Source: Lactuca virosa (lineage: Eukaryota; Streptophyta; Magnoliopsida; Asterales; Asteraceae). From it: a DNA stretch of 64,000 nucleotides. Within the stretch, counting starts at the first letter, position 1. Each line of letters opens with the position of its first letter. The notes beneath the pieces were generated by a model. It did not search any database. It was not told the origin of the DNA and saw only the letters and a list, made by a program, of their open reading frames with translations. The stretch is from NCBI GenBank assembly GCA_928212115.1, contig CAKMRJ010001112.1, forward strand, positions 409,797,981-409,861,980. Direction: 5' to 3'. The position numbers and the translations under genes were made by a program. Below are positions 59,101 through 64,000 of this stretch, piece after piece.

Positions 59101-60672
59101 AGACTTCCAGTCTCCTCGAAAGTCAACTTAACTGGAGAGTCCTTTTGAGGTGTCTCAAAGACAAATCCAATATCATCATGATGAATAGGTGACCTTTCGC
59201 TTCTACTGTCAAGATCAGTTTCAACAATGACTTCGTCAAGTGGATCAGCCAGTTGTATCTTCTTCTTCTTGATCTTTATGTCCATTTCGCGATGTTTGCA
59301 TTTCTTCAGGTAGGTGACACTAGAACATGAACATCACTAATCTGCACACCCCTTCTGTTAAGTTGAGGTTTGTGTATTTTCTTTATTCCTTTCGTTGCAG
59401 ATACCTGTTTAGGTGAAGAAAGGGGCTCAACAGGAACTTCTTCAATTATTGGTCTTTCAGGAGAATGACGAGGTCGATGAGCAGGCTTCTTTGTTCTTTT
59501 GAGAATGTCTGTCTTCGAAGGAACAAACTCCTTCGAAACTTCTTTTTCAACACTCTCTTGAACAGGTTTGGTAACCTCCTTCTCCACTTGCTCAGGAACA
59601 GATTTTGGTTGTTCAGTCTTCTTCGATTTCTTAGAAGCTTTAGCACCCTTCGATGTACCTTCAACCCCATTTGGCAAAAGAACCCCGCCTGTAACATTTG
59701 GGTTAACAGATATCAAATACTAAATCAAAAATCTGATTTATTGGATCAATGCTTCTTGACATTCTATCAGGAATTCGAGCCACACTCGGAAAGAGAACTG
59801 GATCATCAGCAACCAGTTTTGGAGTCTGCAATGTCGAGTACTCCACCTTTTCATCCTCCGATGGAACCAAAATCCCCTCTTTCTCATAAACATCACTAAG
59901 AATTAAAATCCAATATCTTGCACAAGATACTCCATTCATTACATTCGTGTGAGAATTTCTTGTACCAAATTCTTCCCATAACTGAGTCACATAGTCAACA
60001 TTTGGATCATAGTAAAGACCTGCGATCATTGCGTATACATCCAAATTCGCCTTATCAAGCCCTGAACTACGACCAGTCAAGCATAACAGAAAATACCAAA
60101 TAAGAAATTCCACACACAAGGAAAAGTCGACTTTCGAAATTGACTGATTCTAGTGAGAGGTGGTTGATGACCCATCTCATTAAACATATAAACAAACTGC
60201 TCATTTGTTACTTAATAAAATGGACCTGTATACGGAAGCTTCATAATATGAGAAAATTGCCGCTTGGTGAGCTTGTGCAGTTTTTCGTTCGTCAGTTGGA
60301 ATGTTACCACTTTCTTCGTTTTGTTAAACACCGTCGTTGATCCCGCCAGGTCATTATAACCAGGTCATTGGAATAGAGAATGAAGACGACATAACAGTTG
60401 AAAGAACAAAGTGATTTAGGGCAACAATCAACATCTACAACTGTTCAGGATATTGCATAACATCTGCTTGTAAATGAAGATTCGAGCTTTGAATCTTCAT
60501 CAATGGCTGAGAAATTGCTTCTTCATTGGTGGTGTTGGATGGATCAACATTACCAATAAGTTCCTCCATGCTTAGGGTTTGCAAGAATTTTGTAAAGACG
60601 ATTATCTTGAAAGAATATTGGGGAAAATTTGGCCAGAGAGCATAAAGTCTTCAATTTACTCCACCAAAGTCC

Positions 60673-60679
60673 TTTTATA
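60673..60679 (-). promoter_or_regulatory. Possible TATA box of the minus-strand pseudogene
   Basis: Minus-strand GATTATAAAAGGACTTTGG, about 105 bp before the ATG at 60569. Its position and context fit a core promoter, but the gene is not intact. Confidence 0.45.
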
Positions 60680-61039
60680 ATCGACGTATAATTTAAATTT
60701 GAACCGCTAACCAATCAGATTATGCCACATGTTGCGTTGTTTATGGGTCAGTTTTCATAAAAGTCGCCATGTCAGAAAAATTGATCATCTCAATTTCCTA
60801 AAGGGAAAATGACATAAAAGCCCTTAAGTTTTCACAAAAATGTCGGTTTTACCCTTGGACGTGTTTTATGTCCAGTAAAGCCCGAAGTTGTTTAATTTGT
60901 TCATTTTTACCCTTGTAACCGGTTTCCAGGTAACCTACCGGTTACCTAATGCTAGTAAAGCCCTTGAATTTTCAAAAATGTTCAGATTTACCCTTAAGTT
61001 TTTCAAAAGTGTTCGGATTTACCCTTACATTGATTGTTG

Positions 61040-61041
<2 letters not shown>

Positions 61042-61090
<49 letters not shown>
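61042..61090. repeat. (ATT)n microsatellite in left arm of the TIR element
   Basis: About 16 ATT units, mirrored by the longer AAT tract in the right arm. Confidence 0.95.
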
Positions 61091-62103
61091 GTAGATTATT
61101 AATACATTTTTATTATATAAAAATATTTTATACATACATTTTTAATGTATAAAAATATTTTATACACACATTTTTAAATGTATAAAATATTTTTACTAAT
61201 ATAATATATTTTTAAAAATATATGTATTTGTATTTAGTATTTATATACATTTGAAAACCCTAAATCTTCATCTATAATTGTTGAATCGAACAGAAAAAGC
61301 TTGATAAAGTAAAAAATGTCGTCAATGACTGATTTTGCAAAAACAAATGCTTCAGATCAATATAAAAAATGATGCATTTCATGATCTTTTTTTGTGAACT
61401 TACAACAAACATAAATGAAGTTTACACTCGTATTTGACATTTCGTTATCAATTTTTGAGATAAAAATAGTTAATGAATGATTTTAAGTTGATAATACTTA
61501 ATTTTTACAGTGATCAACTGTTTTTGTCGAGGGTTTTTTAATTATATTATGTATTTTCCATTTACGAGTGTTATTTGTTGATCATTTATTGTTATCTACT
61601 CACTATTAACCTAATATAGTTGAATAATAGAGGTTTTTTCAAATTTTATACTAAATCCTATCTGTAATCGAGTGTTTTTATTGAGGTTTTCTAATTACAA
61701 GGGTTTTATAATTGTTACGTTATGTTTTTAATTAACGAATATTTATTTTGCTTATCTATTTAGTATGATGTTTGATAATAAATACATATTTATACTTGGT
61801 AATCTGTACAAATACATATAGTTATATCTTTTTATATAATATAAACCATATAAATATGTATTTTTATATTTATATGTATATAATATATTTTATATGAAAT
61901 AAATATATATTATACTTATACCTACTAAATACAAATAATACATTTTTAAAAATGGTGTGTATAAAATATTTTTATACATTTAAAAATGTATTAATAATAT
62001 AATAATAATCATATGTATCAAAATGTATTAAAAACGTATGAAAAATTTTTATTCATTTAAAAATGTATGTAAAAAATATTTTTATACAATTAAAAATGTA
62101 TTA

Positions 62104-62105
<2 letters not shown>

Positions 62106-62147
<42 letters not shown>

Positions 62148-62150
62148 GTA

Positions 62151-62214
<64 letters not shown>
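62106..62214. repeat. (AAT)n microsatellite in right arm of the TIR element
   Basis: About 36 units with a few AGT/AAT interruptions. It is more than twice the length of the left-arm tract. Confidence 0.95.
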
Positions 62215-62215
<1 letters not shown>

Positions 62216-62476
62216 CAAAATAACAATCAAGGTAAGGGTAAATCCGAACATTTTTGAAAACTTAAGGGTAAATCCGAACATTTTTGAAAATTCAAGGGCT
62301 TTACTGGCATTAGGTAACCTAGGTAACCGGTAGGTTACCTGGAAACCGGCTACCAGGGTAAAAATGAACAAATTAAACAAAACTTCGGGCTTTACTGGAC
62401 ATAAAACACGTCCAAGGGTAAAACCGACATTTTTGTGAAAACCTAAGGGCTTTTATGTCATTTTCCCTTTCCTAAA

Positions 62477-64000
62477 AACCCATGAAAGACTGAACCGTCA
62501 CCTCCACCAAACGTTTCGTTGATCCTAATGAGATAAGAACCGTCACATGTTTCGAACTGTCACCATAAAGTTCCGTCATCAAGAGAACACTAGGCCTTCG
62601 CTATGAGGTTAGGTTCATTCGCTTTTAGGATTGTAAAGCGAAATCATATGCCAGACTTTGCGAAATCTAAGTTTCGAATTGGTATTACCCAAAACCTCTA
62701 GAATCCCAGTGCAAATGTGTGCCAAAGAATTAGCGAGAAGCAAGTTAAAAAAAATGTGTGTATAGTGACATCAAAAAAAATATTTGATGTAAAAGCAGTT
62801 GGATCCCGGGCCAAGATCACTTTATTCGAAATAAAGAGAGATGACGAACTGCTTGTGTGGTTTCCCGTGAAGTACAATTAATTACTCCTTAATGAGTATC
62901 GAAGGGCCTATTTTTGCACATGTTTTGAAGGTAGGCACGATTTTGTTCAATACCACAATTAACATAAGTGTGAATTGATTGAACAAAATTACTTGGATGA
63001 CTAGTGTAGTCATGAACAAGTGTGAGGTTGTGTAACAAATCGAAGTGACTAGAGTTCGAAAAGATATTTAGGTGGAAATCATATTCCAAAAAAATAAGAT
63101 CTGGATCCTATTGGGCAAAAATGTGTTGGTTAAAGAACATTTTGTCAAGATCACACATAAGGAAAGGAATATGATTTTGATTATCGAAAAGTGATACAGA
63201 AATAAATGTTTCGTTATAATCTTGAACAAGATGTTCACCGTCAATTCCTTAAAAGTTGGGATTATTGGGTTTCACCATCATCACAGAAAAATGAATCGGG
63301 ATCATTAACATAGATTGGTGTAATATCTACATTCTAGTTGGTTTCTACCAGAGATGTCGAGGATATATAGTGATGTGTGTGATTATTAAGAAAAATTTTG
63401 GTGAAAAAGATTGGTTAAGAAAACTCATTGTACCTCAGCGAAAGATATAGACATTATAGAAATCTCTTAACTCAAAAAAGAGAAAAGAAAGGTAGCTATT
63501 TGACTAATGTTAATATAGCCTGTTTGGGAAGGAACACTCGTAGTGAGAGATCCATTAAGGCTTCGAACACATAGAGTCTTTGAGGCTTAAGGTCAACATA
63601 GAACATCATGCTTCTAGGGATACCTAACTAGTGTAATAGTTCGAAGTCATACATACTTGTCCCTCTTTTGAATATATTCCATTCAACATTCACCGCCATA
63701 GTATGTTGATACAATGAGTCACAGAAAAGTTAAACACACAAAACAAAATAAAGAAATTCTTTTTAAATTTTTGTTTCATAATACTGAAATTAAAAATAAA
63801 GCAATAAAGTGTTACCAAATACTTTCGACGTAAGAAGTAACAACTGCCGGAGACAGTGTACATCGAACAACATTTCTCCCAGAAAGCGAAGTGTGATCTG
63901 AACCATTCAGAGGAATTTTGAAATCGAGGGTAGTCGAACGCTGAACGGTGAACAGTAACCGTTGGACACTCCAACAGTATTTCGACATCTTTTTCCTCAC
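62477..64000. other. Unassigned sequence to window end
   Basis: No supported gene, LTR or TIR. Short minus-strand frames (62889-63089, 63690-63974) lack recognisable features. The text is rich in TTCGAA-like words, like the minus-strand pseudogene to its left, so it may be the upstream part of that same repeat family. This is only an impression. Confidence 0.35.

Larger units (their letters stand above)
53646..60569 (-). pseudogene. Decayed repeat-associated gene, unnamed family, split by a solo LTR
   Basis: Read on the minus strand: ATG at 60569 (MEELIGNVDPSN), then after shifts a block with KLPYTGPFY and EQFVYMFNEMGHQPPL (60235-60150), TGRSSGLDKANLDVYAMIAG (about 60080) and VFPSVARIPD (about 59780). 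Basic Lys/Glu/Pro-rich text follows (59306-59716), an acidic Ser/Thr-rich part (58959-59285), and a long coiled-coil stretch at 57713-58567 (MSVKQFKILNHKLNSLLQ onward, rich in K, E, L). A Lys/Glu tract comes at 57600-57700. The frame breaks at 57200 where the solo LTR sits and resumes at 54004 with VVCDFSIADFPLMNLNDLIN, running to GEIVHKPL. I recall similar high-copy hypothetical proteins in Asteraceae but cannot name a domain. No protease, RT or integrase. Function unknown. Confidence 0.6.
60803..62467. mobile_element. Mutator-like element with long TIRs and 9-bp TSD (1665 bp)
   Basis: Ends GGGAAAATGACATAAAAGCC and its inverted copy GGCTTTTATGTCATTTTCCC. The arms match for about 240 bp (60803-61041 and 62219-62467), then pass into (ATT)n on the left and (AAT)n on the right, and on into AT-rich arms. 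Target duplicates TTTCCTAAA are at 60794-60802 and 62468-62476. No transposase is encoded; frames in the arms are artefacts of the ATT repeats. It lies just upstream of the minus-strand pseudogene's promoter. Confidence 0.88.

Noticed and set aside
60888..62380. Paired plus- and minus-strand frames starting MFNLFIFTLV
   Set aside because: They are the two inverted arms of the TIR element, each running into an ATT repeat. The symmetry explains both.

Overview
This is eukaryotic, plant nuclear DNA. It is AT-rich, has spliced genes, and is dominated by LTR retrotransposons primed by initiator-Met tRNA, with some Mutator-like and foldback DNA elements. The repeat families and the minus-strand repeat-associated proteins recall Asteraceae (lettuce-like) genomes. 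That placement is an inference from memory of family style, not a database result. I found no bacterial-type operons, rRNA, tRNA or CRISPR arrays.

Layout. (1) 1-7476: the 3' three-quarters of a Ty3/Gypsy chromovirus-type element (element A), with a gag-pol pseudogene, polypurine tract and 2.4-kb 3' LTR. (2) 7477-26886: a gene-poor island. It holds the only convincing host gene, a two-exon phytocyanin/early-nodulin-like gene on the minus strand (9191-10733). It also holds a 5'-truncated LINE, a Copia solo LTR with target-site duplication (TSD), two Mutator-like TIR elements, a foldback element that one of them invaded, possible Helitron remnants, and two decayed Copia fragments. (3) 26887-34540: a second, more decayed Gypsy element (C) with an internal gag duplication. 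(4) 34626-53645: Gypsy element B, the same broad family as A, inserted in the 3' part of C. Its 5' LTR is split by a 7.57-kb Copia element (E, 35062-42633, TSD ATTAC). This gives a three-level nest. (5) 53646-60569: a decayed minus-strand repeat-associated gene of a family I cannot name, split by a 3.2-kb solo LTR with TSD GCTCT. (6) 60803-62467: a Mutator-like element with long TIRs and a 9-bp TSD. (7) 62477-64000: nothing recognisable.

How the parts relate. Almost nothing here forms a working pathway. The window records successive insertion, solo-LTR formation and deletion. Both A and B encode Gag with three zinc-knuckle motifs, aspartic protease, reverse transcriptase, RNase H, integrase and a C-terminal chromodomain-like segment, but every coding region carries stops and frameshifts. 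B has an extra acidic/coiled-coil reading frame before gag that A lacks. E keeps good LTRs, primer site and TSD but shows only gag, so it looks non-autonomous. LTR pairs of B and E differ largely by one- and two-base indels, so some frameshifts may be assembly errors rather than biology.
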